From: Acidobacteriota bacterium
GTDB taxonomy: Bacteria > Acidobacteriota > Vicinamibacteria > Vicinamibacterales > Fen-181
Reading direction: 5' to 3'
Assembly: GCA_017883185.1 (NCBI GenBank)
Contig: JADGOB010000021.1
Coordinates: 1 to 40,889, forward strand
DNA length: 40,889 nt
Shown one piece after another: positions 7,501 through 14,236 of this stretch. The notes beneath the pieces are model-generated. The model saw nothing but the letters and a program-made list of their open reading frames with translations. It made no database searches and was not told the origin of the DNA. Every line of letters starts with the position of its first letter. Position 1 is the first letter of the stretch. The position numbers were made by a program, and so were the translations under genes.

Positions 7501-8108
7501 GCGGCGGTGTCGTCGCGCAGAACGACAAGGACCTCGCGGCCGAGTGGGGGCTATCGAGCTTCGACGTGCGGCACCGCTTCACGGGCAACTTCAGCCTCGA
7601 GCTGCCGTTCGGCCCGAACCGGCGCTGGCTGAACCAGGAGGGGCTGGCGAGCCTGCTGGTCGGCGGCTGGATGATGAACGGCACGATCTCGATCGCCTCG
7701 GGGCAGCCGTTCACCGCGAGGGTGACGGGGGCCGTCTCCGACGTGGCGAACGGCGTCAACGGGACGCTCCGCGCCAACTACAACGGGACGCCGATCTCCC
7801 TCGACGACCCGACACTGCTGCAGTTCTTCAACACGTCGGCGTTCAGCGTGCCTGCGACCGGCGCGTTCGGGAACGCCGGGCGAAACACGATCACCGGCCC
7901 GGGCTCGACCACATTCAACATGGGGCTCATGAAGAACTTCACGGTGCGCGGCACGCGCGGGTTGAGCGTGAGGGTGCAGGCGAACAACGTCCTGAACATG
8001 CCCGTCTGGGGCTCGATCGACAGCGTCGTGAACTCGCCGACGTTCGGGCAGGTGGTGTCCGTCCGGTCGATGCGCTCGGTGCAGCTCGTGCTGCGCATGG
8101 GCTTCTGA
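4557..8108 (+). CDS. Oar-like TonB-dependent outer-membrane receptor, unusual Gly-rich form
   Basis: An 1183-residue outer-membrane protein. A hydrophobic signal region (about residues 19-45) is followed by a carboxypeptidase-regulatory/Cna-B-like domain (about 62-140; GVAGVVTAGTAKLPGVVITV), a Pro/Ala linker, and a collagen-like Gly-rich stretch (about 255-330). A large beta barrel then shows the repeated aromatic/polar strands and QSWNAFFQDDWRVSSNLTIN typical of acidobacterial Oar-type receptors, ending in a terminal Phe (VLRMGF). A second Gly-rich loop sits near residues 500-530. I do not see the usual plug-domain words (LPLN-RNF and so on) that the other receptor here has. The role is probably energy-dependent uptake of a bulky substrate, unknown here. 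No good ribosome site precedes 4557; 4611 (Met19) is an equally good start. The VWFA gene follows directly. Confidence 0.85.
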   Translation: MPRVPPLTSSPATDRHPAMLTGVLRSLAPLIILALAPIAIPGLLAESSRQVPLQPQAAAPGAACGVAGVVTAGTAKLPGVVITVTATSGGSAVVTSTGLDGAYAVSLPAPGRYELKAELAAFATSTKDVAAETPCQVRLDVAMTLASRVQAAAPPTAPIQAPAAGAHPPSAAAPARPAGPGSQRLAPGQFQRVGPAGNSGATGQVEQLSTTADDARALAEHLNLPPGFSAETLSETVTAFGRTGQTNEMLLFGPGGDGMFGGREGMTGIPGMPGAAGEEGAAGGFGVAGALPGAPGSGGGRGGGMGGGMGRPMGGGQRGGQRGGPGALGDRLALANRMQQDRPHGQASYMFGGSPLDAAPYSLNGQATSKPTYLQQRFSGSIGGQFKIPHLFDLGSRTSYFLNYSGNRSSNLYNAYSTVPTAAQRAGDFSSSSSALTDPLTGLPFANNVLPISRLDPSATALLQYIPLPNQPGDRQNYYYSTTNTTSSDDINFRFIRSFGTQTRRGGRGGMGGGAMSGPGGGRGGGPGGGSNLNVTVHYHRQESTQSGAFPSLSGQTTQSGWDVPVGLSFTKWGIINSLRAGYNLNDSSTTNAYANVLNVAGQAGIEGVSTDPFDWGVPSISFSGFSGLRDITPSLRHTQTMTFSDSMARMYKRHNLRWGVDFKDERLDSRTNSSARGAYVFTGLFTGGGTARLTGADLADFLLGLPQQASIQFGPGLEQFRSQSWNAFFQDDWRVSSNLTINAGMRYEYQSPYSEASNRLVNLDVTPDFTAAIPVVAGQVGAFTGLYPVTIVEPDRNNVSPRVGIAWRPKPKTVIRGGYGINYSSVPYLSVAQKLAGQPPFAETGTRIGTPAAPLLLSNAFSTPSSSTTTNNFGVDRNYGIGFVHLWNVDVQRELSRTLSAGISYTGTKGLSLDILRAPNRGPTGVTINGVQPFIWESSGAESILHAASFRLMKRLARGVSVGGTYTFSKSRDDASSLGGGGGVVAQNDKDLAAEWGLSSFDVRHRFTGNFSLELPFGPNRRWLNQEGLASLLVGGWMMNGTISIASGQPFTARVTGAVSDVANGVNGTLRANYNGTPISLDDPTLLQFFNTSAFSVPATGAFGNAGRNTITGPGSTTFNMGLMKNFTVRGTRGLSVRVQANNVLNMPVWGSIDSVVNSPTFGQVVSVRSMRSVQLVLRMGF

Positions 8109-8122
8109 GGGTGACTCCCGTC

Positions 8123-10276
8123 ATGCCATCGCCATCCCGGTCTCGTTCCGCCGTCCCTGCACTCGTTGTGCTGGCGATCGGCTCGCTGGTCGCGGTGTCC
8201 GCGTCGAAGGCGATTGTGGCGCAGCAGGCGCCCGCCTCGTCCCAGCGTCCTGCCGCCACCTTCAGGTCCAGCGTGGACCTCGTGACGGTCAACGTCGTCG
8301 TCCGCGACAGGAACGGCAACGTCGTGCGCGGGCTGACCCGCGACGACTTCACCGTGACCGAGGATAACCGGCCACAGTCGATCTCGACGTTCGACTTCGA
8401 GGAGATCGAGACGCAGGCGCTGGAGGCGGCGCCCGCGTCGATCCCGACGGTCCTCGGAAGCGTCGGTCGCGCCCCCGCGGCGCCGGCGTCCGTGCCGGAG
8501 ACGAAGCCGGCGATCGACATGCACGGCCGCCGCCTGATCGCGATGCTGTTCGACCTGAGCTCGATGCAGCCGGAGGAAGTGCTGCGGTCGGCCAATTCGG
8601 CGCGCGAGTACATCGAGAAGCGGCTGACCCCGGCGGACATGGTGGCCATCGCCACGTTGTCGACGACCCTCCAGATCGCGCTGGATTTTACCGGTGATCG
8701 CGAGATCCTCCTGCAGACGCTCGACCGGCTCAGCGGCGTGGAAGGGATGGGGTTCGAGGAGACCGCGGCTGCCGACGCCACCGACGAGAGTGCGACGGCG
8801 TTTGCCGCGGACGACAGCGAGTTTTCTCTGTTCAACACGGACCGCCGCCTGCAGGCGATCCAGGCGCTCACCGAGGCGATGGCGCCGATCGAGCAGAAGA
8901 AGTCGCTGATCTACTTCAGCAGCGGGATGACGCAGACGGGGCTGGACAACCGGGTGGCGATCCGCACGGTCATCGACCGCGCGGTCCGGAGCAACGTGTC
9001 GATCTACACGGCGGACATGCGCGGGTTGCAGGCGCTCGGGCCGGCGGGCGACGCGAGCCAGGCGAGCACGAGGGGACAATCGGCGTTCTCGGGCCGCGCC
9101 GTGTCCGCGAGATTCGACTCGATGGCGTCGTCACAGGAGGCGCTGTCGTCGCTCGCCGAGGACACGGGCGGCCGCGCGTTCTTCGATCAGAACGACTTCA
9201 AGGCCGTGTTCGACCGCATCGTCGCCGACACGTCGGCGTACTACCTCCTCGGTTTTACGAGCACCAACCGGTCACCGGACGGCCGGTTCCGGCGCATCCG
9301 CGTCGGCGTGAAGCGGCCGGACCTGAAACTGGAGTACCGGGCGGGCTACTACGCGCCGCGTGATTTCTCGCACTCTGGAAAGGACGACCGCGAGCAGCAG
9401 CTGATGGAGCAGCTGCTCTCCGACCTGTCGGTGACGGACCTCCCGGTCTACGCCTCGTCCGCCCACTTCCGCCTGAAGGGCAACCGGTACTTCGTGCCCT
9501 TGTGGGTGGTGGTGCCCGGCTCGCGGGTGCCATTCAACAAGTCGCGCGACAAGGACAAGGCCACGCTCGACGTGCTGGCCGTCGTCCGCGACGGCCAGCA
9601 GCGGCCCGTGGCCCGCATCCGGGACACCGTCAACCTGTCGGTCTCGGCCACCGAGGAGGTGCAGCGGAAGAATGTGCAGTATCAGACCGACCTGGAGCTG
9701 CCGCCCGGCGTGTTCCAGCTGAAGGTGGTCGTGCGCGAGAACCAGACGGGGACCATCGGATCGTTCGAGGCGTCGATCACGGTTCCCGATCTCGCGCGGA
9801 GCCCGATGAGGATCAGCTCCGTCGTGGTCGGCTCGCGGTTGCAGGCGGGGAGCAAGAAGGACCCGCGCAACCCGCTGCTCCAGAACGGGCAGGAGCTGAT
9901 TCCGAGCATCGCGCACGTCGTCCCTTCCGGGCAGCCCCTGTATCTGTACTACGAGATGTACGATGCCGCGACCATTGGCGGGGCGGCGGCGCCTGCGACG
10001 GACGGGCGCGGCGGGGTACGGCCGGCGGCGAGCGCCGGTGCGGGCGTGCGCGTGCTGTCGAACGTCGTGTTCTTCCGGGGCCAGAAGCGGGCGTTTGAAA
10101 CGGGTCTCGTCGAAGCCGTCACGGTCACGGCGCCCGATCGCGGTGCGACCACCTTCAAGCTCGAGGTGCCGACCACCGACCTGCAGCCTGGGCTCTATAC
10201 CTGCCAGGTCAATGTGATCGATGATGTGGCAGGGACGTTCGCGTTTCCGAGGCTGACGGTCTACATCAGGAAGTAG
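8123..10276 (+). CDS. VWFA-domain protein of the acidobacterial type
   Basis: A 717-residue exported protein. A signal-like hydrophobic N-terminus (about residues 10-35) precedes a conserved strand (VDLVTVNVVVRDRNGNVVRG LTRDDF, given in two parts) with DFTVTEDNRPQ. This opening defines the VWFA-related domain common in Acidobacteria (TIGR03436-like). The VWA fold follows (about 135-420): LIAMLFDLSSM at the metal-site strand, then a long C-terminal beta-rich region. The metal-site motif reads D-L-S-S-M rather than D-x-S-x-S, so metal binding may be altered. The start at 8123 is chosen because GAGGGTGA at 8107-8114, overlapping the receptor stop, serves as ribosome site; GTG at 8111 is an in-frame alternative. 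The tight 14-base gap implies co-expression with the receptor, perhaps as a periplasmic or surface partner. Function is unknown. Confidence 0.82.
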   Translation: MPSPSRSRSAVPALVVLAIGSLVAVSASKAIVAQQAPASSQRPAATFRSSVDLVTVNVVVRDRNGNVVRGLTRDDFTVTEDNRPQSISTFDFEEIETQALEAAPASIPTVLGSVGRAPAAPASVPETKPAIDMHGRRLIAMLFDLSSMQPEEVLRSANSAREYIEKRLTPADMVAIATLSTTLQIALDFTGDREILLQTLDRLSGVEGMGFEETAAADATDESATAFAADDSEFSLFNTDRRLQAIQALTEAMAPIEQKKSLIYFSSGMTQTGLDNRVAIRTVIDRAVRSNVSIYTADMRGLQALGPAGDASQASTRGQSAFSGRAVSARFDSMASSQEALSSLAEDTGGRAFFDQNDFKAVFDRIVADTSAYYLLGFTSTNRSPDGRFRRIRVGVKRPDLKLEYRAGYYAPRDFSHSGKDDREQQLMEQLLSDLSVTDLPVYASSAHFRLKGNRYFVPLWVVVPGSRVPFNKSRDKDKATLDVLAVVRDGQQRPVARIRDTVNLSVSATEEVQRKNVQYQTDLELPPGVFQLKVVVRENQTGTIGSFEASITVPDLARSPMRISSVVVGSRLQAGSKKDPRNPLLQNGQELIPSIAHVVPSGQPLYLYYEMYDAATIGGAAAPATDGRGGVRPAASAGAGVRVLSNVVFFRGQKRAFETGLVEAVTVTAPDRGATTFKLEVPTTDLQPGLYTCQVNVIDDVAGTFAFPRLTVYIRK

Positions 10277-10421
10277 GCCACGGAGACCGAAACCTACTCG
10301 CTCGAAGGCCCGGGCTAAATCCCGCTGAACGGATTCCGCCGGGAGCTTTCGGGCTTCTTGCTCGACCAGTTGGTGGACCAGCGCGGCGAACCAAGGTTCA
10401 TCGCCGAGTCGTACTGAGAAT

Positions 10422-11195
10422 CTACTTGATGACCGCCGGCATCGCCGGCTGTGCGGTGGCCTGCCCCGCGGAGATGATCGCCAGGCGCGTGCGCAGGCGA
10501 TCGCGCTCGGTGCAGCCGGCCTCGTTCCCCGCGACGCACCAGTCGTCGTAGAGCTGCAGCGCCTTCCCGTAGAAGCGCACGGCAACCACCGTGTCCTTCG
10601 TGACCACGTCACCGGCGAGGAAGAGGTTGGCGGCCACGACGCAGCTCTCAACGTGCTCGCCGTCGCACGCCTGGGTGTAGAGCGTCACCGCCTTCGCGAC
10701 ATCCTTGGTCACCCCCTCGCCCTGCTCGTAGGTCACCGCCAGTTGGTGGCACCCTGGCGCCCAGCCGCCGTTGCACGATCGCTCGAACAGCGCGAACGCC
10801 CGCGCCTTGTCCTCGCGGGCGGCGGCCGCCAGACCGAGGTTGAGGCATCCGGGCGAACTGCCGCCGTCGCATGCCTTCTGGAACAGCTGTTCCGCCCGCG
10901 GCGGACCGCCCTCGGCGCTCCCGGTCTTCTCGACGATCTCGCCGAGCGTGTTGCAGACGTCGACAGCCCCGCCGTTGCACGCGCGCTCGTAGGCCAGTGC
11001 GGCCCGCGCCATGTCGCGCGCCACACCCTTTCCGGTCGCGTACATGTCACCCAACTGCGTGCAGACCGGCACGCTTCCTGCCATGCAGCGGGCGTTCAGG
11101 CGCGAAGTCTCGCTGCAGCCCGCGAGCACCGAAGCGGCGAGAACGGCGGACAAGGTGCAGGCCGGAAACCACACACGCGATCCGAACGACACCAT
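10422..11195 (-). CDS. Sel1/Hcp-like cysteine-paired repeat lipoprotein
   Basis: A 257-residue protein with a lipoprotein signal: basic start, hydrophobic core, lipobox LAGC with Cys27. The mature part is a string of Sel1-like helical repeats (about residues 36-230), each carrying two cysteines: ACNGGAVDVC, ACDGGSSPGC, SCNGGWAPGC, ACDGEHVESC, WCVAGNEAGC. In each, the two Cys are nine positions apart, the pattern of disulfide-locked Hcp (Helicobacter cysteine-rich) proteins. Words such as YATGKGVARDMARA are classic Sel1. Such proteins act as secreted scaffolds in protein-protein contacts; no partner is evident. GGAG lies within ten bases of the ATG at 11195, and the frame to 11333 is rejected as leader. 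A promoter and a structured leader element (11217-11281) precede it. Confidence 0.85.
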   Translation of the reverse strand: MVSFGSRVWFPACTLSAVLAASVLAGCSETSRLNARCMAGSVPVCTQLGDMYATGKGVARDMARAALAYERACNGGAVDVCNTLGEIVEKTGSAEGGPPRAEQLFQKACDGGSSPGCLNLGLAAAAREDKARAFALFERSCNGGWAPGCHQLAVTYEQGEGVTKDVAKAVTLYTQACDGEHVESCVVAANLFLAGDVVTKDTVVAVRFYGKALQLYDDWCVAGNEAGCTERDRLRTRLAIISAGQATAQPAMPAVIK

Positions 11196-11216
11196 GGCTT
11201 CTCCTGGCCCTCCCTG

Positions 11217-11281
11217 GACATCTTCCAGGGCTGAGATCGTAACGGTTGGAGCAAGCCTCTGTGGAGTCCATGGAATCCGTC
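11217..11281 (-). ncRNA. 65-bp dispersed structured element, copy 1 (leader of the Sel1 gene)
   Basis: Read on the minus strand it starts GACGGATTCC and ends GGAAGATGTC. The ends pair as a stem: GACG with TGTC, an internal GA/GA mismatch pair, then TTCCA with TGGAA. The middle holds CTTGCTCCAACCG and TACGATCTCAGCCC. It ends 21 bases before the Sel1 ATG and starts about 17 bases after the predicted transcription start, so it would be in the 5' leader. The other copies are at 13853 and 26607. It could be a cis-regulatory RNA or a small mobile repeat. Confidence 0.5.
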
Positions 11282-11304
11282 CCGGGCGCGGCCGGCTCGC
11301 GCCT

Positions 11305-11333
11305 AGTATGGTGCCGGCGCGATTGCGCTTCAA
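11305..11333 (-). promoter_or_regulatory. Candidate sigma-70 promoter of the Sel1 gene
   Basis: On the minus strand TTGAAG (11333-11328) and CATACT (11310-11305) are separated by 17 bases. The start point would be near 11298, giving a leader of about 100 bases that contains the 65-bp element. Confidence 0.45.
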
Positions 11334-11383
11334 GAGGGAATGTGGGAACCCGGACGAGCCTCTTTGGTCCCGGCTCGACCGGG

Positions 11384-11578
11384 TTATGCTTGGACGTTCA
11401 GCCGTGAGCCGACGACGGGCGGCTCATCGCCGGAGGCGGCGGTCAGCGGCGCCGCCTGCGGCTGCTGTCGCTTCGGTGGTTGCCGCCGGGAGCCCTGCTG
11501 CTGCGGATCACGGCGGGGAAAGTTCCTGTTGCTCCGGTCCACGGCGATTGGGCTGACCCCTGACAGTTCATCGGGCAT
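11384..11578 (-). CDS. Small Pro/Gln/Arg-rich protein of unknown function
   Basis: A 64-residue reading frame starting MPDELSGVSP and ending VVGSRLNVQA, with a basic, proline- and glutamine-rich middle. AGAGG stands six bases before the ATG at 11578, a good ribosome site, and codon third positions are mostly G or C as in real genes of this window. No membrane segment or cysteine is visible; most of the chain looks disordered. It lies on the same strand as, and just downstream of, the sensor kinase gene. I do not recognise a family. The strand has no competing gene here. Confidence 0.45.
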   Translation of the reverse strand: MPDELSGVSPIAVDRSNRNFPRRDPQQQGSRRQPPKRQQPQAAPLTAASGDEPPVVGSRLNVQA

Positions 11579-11626
11579 CGCAATCCTCTCATCCTGATAT
11601 TCGGCGTCTGGCGTCGTTATCTTGAA

Positions 11627-11704
11627 TCAACAGATGAACAGAACCTTCATGCGAGGATTGTCGGCCCCGAGGCGCTCGACGAGCGCCGGCCCGCTGACGC
11701 CCGC
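11627..11704 (-). pseudogene. Relic of a response-regulator receiver domain
   Basis: Out of frame with the kinase, this stretch encodes GVSGPALVERLGADNPRM and then KVLFIC before a stop. In intact hybrid kinases the receiver continues D-V-V-M-P-G-M-SGPELAERL...KVLFMSGY, so this is its alpha3-to-beta4 part. The phosphoacceptor aspartate and all upstream helices are missing, deleted between here and LVLVVEG at the kinase C-terminus. Confidence 0.65.
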
Positions 11705-13815
11705 CGCTTGTTCTCTTCCGGGCCCTCCACCACCAGCACCAGGCCCGTGGGCGGGACCGGCGGCGTGTCCTCCACCCTCGGCAGGTAGATGTCGAACGTG
11801 GTCCCCTGGCCAGGCGCCGTCCGAAGGACGATGTGGCCGCCGCTCTGCTTCACGATGCCGTAAACCGTGGAGAGGCCCAGCCCCGTGCCTTTGCCGATCT
11901 CCTTCGTCGTGAAGAACGGCTCGAACACCCGGCGGCGGGTTTCCGGATCCATCCCGTGGCCGGTGTCGCCGACGCTCAGACGCACGCAAGGGCCGGTGAT
12001 CGCGTCAGGGTCGTCCCGCGCCTCGGTCGCCACCAGGTCCACGTTCGCCGTTTCGAGCGTGAGTCGCCCGCCCTCCGGCATCGCATCCCGGGCGTTGACC
12101 GCCAGGTTCATGACCACCTGGTGCATCTGCCCCTGGTCCGCGCGGACACTTCCGATCGCGGGATCGAGTTGCGCCAGGAACTCGATGTCTTCGCCGATCA
12201 GCCGCTTCAGGAGTTTCTCCGCGTCGGCCACAATCGCGTTGAGGTTGAGAACGACCGGCTGCAACAGCTGCTTCCGGCTGAAGGCGAGCAGTTGCTGCGT
12301 CAGAGAAGCCGCCCGTTGCCCGGCCTTGCAAATCTCCTCGAGCGGTCCCCGGAACTCACTGTCGTCGGGAAGGTCCGTCAGCACCAGCTCGGCATAGCCG
12401 TTGATGGCTGTCAGCAGGTTGTTGAAGTCGTGCGCGACGCCGCCGGCCAGACGCCCGATGCTTTCGAGCTTCTGCGCCTGGCGATACTGCTCCTCCAGCC
12501 GGCGCTGCGCGGTGATGTCGATCGTCGTGCTCTCGAGGATGACCGGCTGGCCTGGGCCCTGCTCGATCATCGTCACGCTCTCGAGCAGCCAGCCGCTCGT
12601 GCCGTCCCTGCGCCGGACGTGGTTCTCGTAGTTCGAGATAGCCCCCTCTTCCTGGAGGCGATCCAGGATGGCCTTCCTGTCTGATGGCTCGGCGTAGAGC
12701 TGCCACGCCGGAACGGCCAGCAATTCCTCCCGCGACTCGTAGCCCAGCATTCGGGCGAATGCCTGGTTGCAGTCGAGGATCTTCCCATCCACGGTACTGC
12801 GGACCACCCCGGCCATGTTGCGCTCGAACAGCAGGCGGTAGCGTTCCTGCTGCCGGGCGTAGTCCTCCATCGTCTTGGTCGCCTGCTCGGCCAGTCGCCT
12901 CGCCGCGCGGTTTCGTCGAATCTGCCAGAGGGAGATGAGGAATGCCACGGTCATGGTGCCGATGCCGTACAACGACCAGCGCGTGCGTTGACGCGCCTGT
13001 TGCAGCGCGTACACCAGGCGGGTTTCGTTGGCGGTCGCCAGCGACCAGCGCGAGTGGATGGCTGCCAACGTGCCGTCGTCACCCATGCGTGAGATTTCGG
13101 CGCGCAGCGCGTCGGCAGCACGGGCGCCGTCGGGCGTGGATCCGATGCCGTAGAAGAGGATCGCGACCGGGCTCTGTCGGAAGGTCAGGGCGACGCCTTC
13201 GCAGCCGGCGGGCCGGTCCAGGAGCATCCCCTGCAGCTGCCGTCCCTCGATGAACGCCGCGTCGGCCTCGCCCGAACACACCGCCTGCAGCGACTGCTCG
13301 GAGACCTTCTTGGTGATCCGGACCGCGCCGCGGAGCGCAGCCGCGAACATCTCCTCGGCGTAGGCAACCTCGGCCAGCGCCACACGCTTGCCGCTAAGGT
13401 CTCGCTGATCCTCGAGGGCACCCGCTCTCGAAATGACGAAGAAGGTGCTTTCGAGCCACGGCTCTGTAACCTGGATGCCGGGAATGTTCGCGGCGATGGG
13501 AGAGGTGGGCCAGAGGTCAATCGTCCGTGAACGGAGCGCCTCCCAGGACGTCCCTTCAATCCTGGTCCATCGAACGTCCACGCCCAGGCGACGAGCGGCC
13601 GTCGAGAGGACGTCCACCGCAATGCCGTCCGGCCGCTTGCCCTCCGAGGCAAAATAGAAAGGCGGCTGAACCCGGTACCCAATCCGCAGGGTGCCGCCGG
13701 GCGGCGACCGCAGGCTCAGCCACACGCCGCCCGCAATGGCAACGAGCGCCGTGGTGGCGATGACGGCCCACGTCGCCAGGTGCGCGAGCGAGCGCCGATG
13801 ATGTCGAGCGGTCAT
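11647..13815 (-). CDS. Transmembrane sensor histidine kinase with SBP_bac_3 sensor; receiver lost
   Basis: A 722-residue membrane kinase. Domains in order: first membrane helix (about 13-35); a periplasmic solute-binding domain of the amino-acid-binding SBP_bac_3 type (about 42-265; LRIGYRVQPPFYF, GKRPDGIAVDVL); second membrane helix (about 279-300); PAS (about 325-440; GKILDCNQAFARMLGY, ending TIDITAQRRLEEQ); HisKA with GRLAGGVAHDFNNLL, phospho-acceptor near His461; HATPase with NLAVNARDAMPEGG, DTGHGMD and GTGLGLSTVYGIVKQSGG. These are complete, so autophosphorylation is likely. After DIYLPRVEDTPPVPP the protein starts a receiver (LVLVVEG), then collapses into a frame-shifted tail; the lost receiver's end is visible downstream. 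The start at 13815 has only a weak ribosome site. Any partner regulator is not adjacent. Confidence 0.88.
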   Translation of the reverse strand: MTARHHRRSLAHLATWAVIATTALVAIAGGVWLSLRSPPGGTLRIGYRVQPPFYFASEGKRPDGIAVDVLSTAARRLGVDVRWTRIEGTSWEALRSRTIDLWPTSPIAANIPGIQVTEPWLESTFFVISRAGALEDQRDLSGKRVALAEVAYAEEMFAAALRGAVRITKKVSEQSLQAVCSGEADAAFIEGRQLQGMLLDRPAGCEGVALTFRQSPVAILFYGIGSTPDGARAADALRAEISRMGDDGTLAAIHSRWSLATANETRLVYALQQARQRTRWSLYGIGTMTVAFLISLWQIRRNRAARRLAEQATKTMEDYARQQERYRLLFERNMAGVVRSTVDGKILDCNQAFARMLGYESREELLAVPAWQLYAEPSDRKAILDRLQEEGAISNYENHVRRRDGTSGWLLESVTMIEQGPGQPVILESTTIDITAQRRLEEQYRQAQKLESIGRLAGGVAHDFNNLLTAINGYAELVLTDLPDDSEFRGPLEEICKAGQRAASLTQQLLAFSRKQLLQPVVLNLNAIVADAEKLLKRLIGEDIEFLAQLDPAIGSVRADQGQMHQVVMNLAVNARDAMPEGGRLTLETANVDLVATEARDDPDAITGPCVRLSVGDTGHGMDPETRRRVFEPFFTTKEIGKGTGLGLSTVYGIVKQSGGHIVLRTAPGQGTTFDIYLPRVEDTPPVPPTGLVLVVEGPEENKRRASAGRRSSSASGPTILA

Positions 13816-13852
13816 CTTATCGACGATAGCCGTTCAGCGAAGCTCCGCCTAA

Positions 13853-13917
13853 GACAGATTCCGGGGACCCCACAGAAACTTGCTTCATTCAATACGATCT
13901 CAGCCCTGGAAGATGTC
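13853..13917 (+). repeat. 65-bp dispersed structured element, copy 2
   Basis: Starts GACAGATTCC and ends GGAAGATGTC, pairing as GACA/TGTC, GA/GA and TTCCGGGG/CCCTGGAA (one G-T wobble). It matches copy 1 in length and in most of its positions, identically over TACGATCTCAGCCCTGGAAG. It lies 37 bases upstream of the sensor kinase start but in the opposite orientation. GCGAAGCTCC precedes it, as also near copy 3. Confidence 0.55.
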
Positions 13918-13937
13918 TAGCGACCTGTTGCCAAGTG

Positions 13938-14222
13938 TCATCTTGAGTTCTCGGCGCTGTTCACGCCCCCCGATAGCCCCGCCTGCCGGTGCAGGACGCA
14001 GGCGTGCCACGCAAGGACCGCGCAATTGCTCAGCGCCAGCACCACAGCCGCATCGACAACGGTGAGCCAGCGGGGCAGGGCCAGGTTGAAATCGACCCCA
14101 TGTTCGGAAGCGTGCCGGCGACCACGAAAGGGTAGACCAAGACCAGCGTCGCCACGGTCGCCCCGGCCGCCGTCTCCCCGATGCGCAGGGCGAGCAGGCT
14201 CCATAACCCGGCCGAGCCTCTT
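13938..14222 (-). pseudogene. Frameshifted remnant of a small membrane protein
   Basis: Two minus-strand frames each hold a hydrophobic, coherent stretch that join at about 14105. The upstream frame gives LWSLLALRIGETAAGATVA and TLVLVYPFVVAG; the downstream frame gives LPRWLTVVDAAVVLALSNC and AVLAWHACVLH, then a stop. Together they would make two membrane helices of one protein, 15 bases after the transporter gene. No single frame covers both. No family is recognised. Confidence 0.35.
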
Positions 14223-14236
14223 ATGGCGGCCTGGGG

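Noticed and set aside
10319-10415. Short plus frame NGFRRELSGFLLDQLVDQ after the VWFA gene
   Set aside because: Looks protein-like but only about 30 codons, with an upstream in-frame stop and no start; may be a gene fragment, too little to call.
11217-11281. Known c-di-GMP (GEMM) or other common riboswitch
   Set aside because: Conserved core words of the riboswitches I know are not present.
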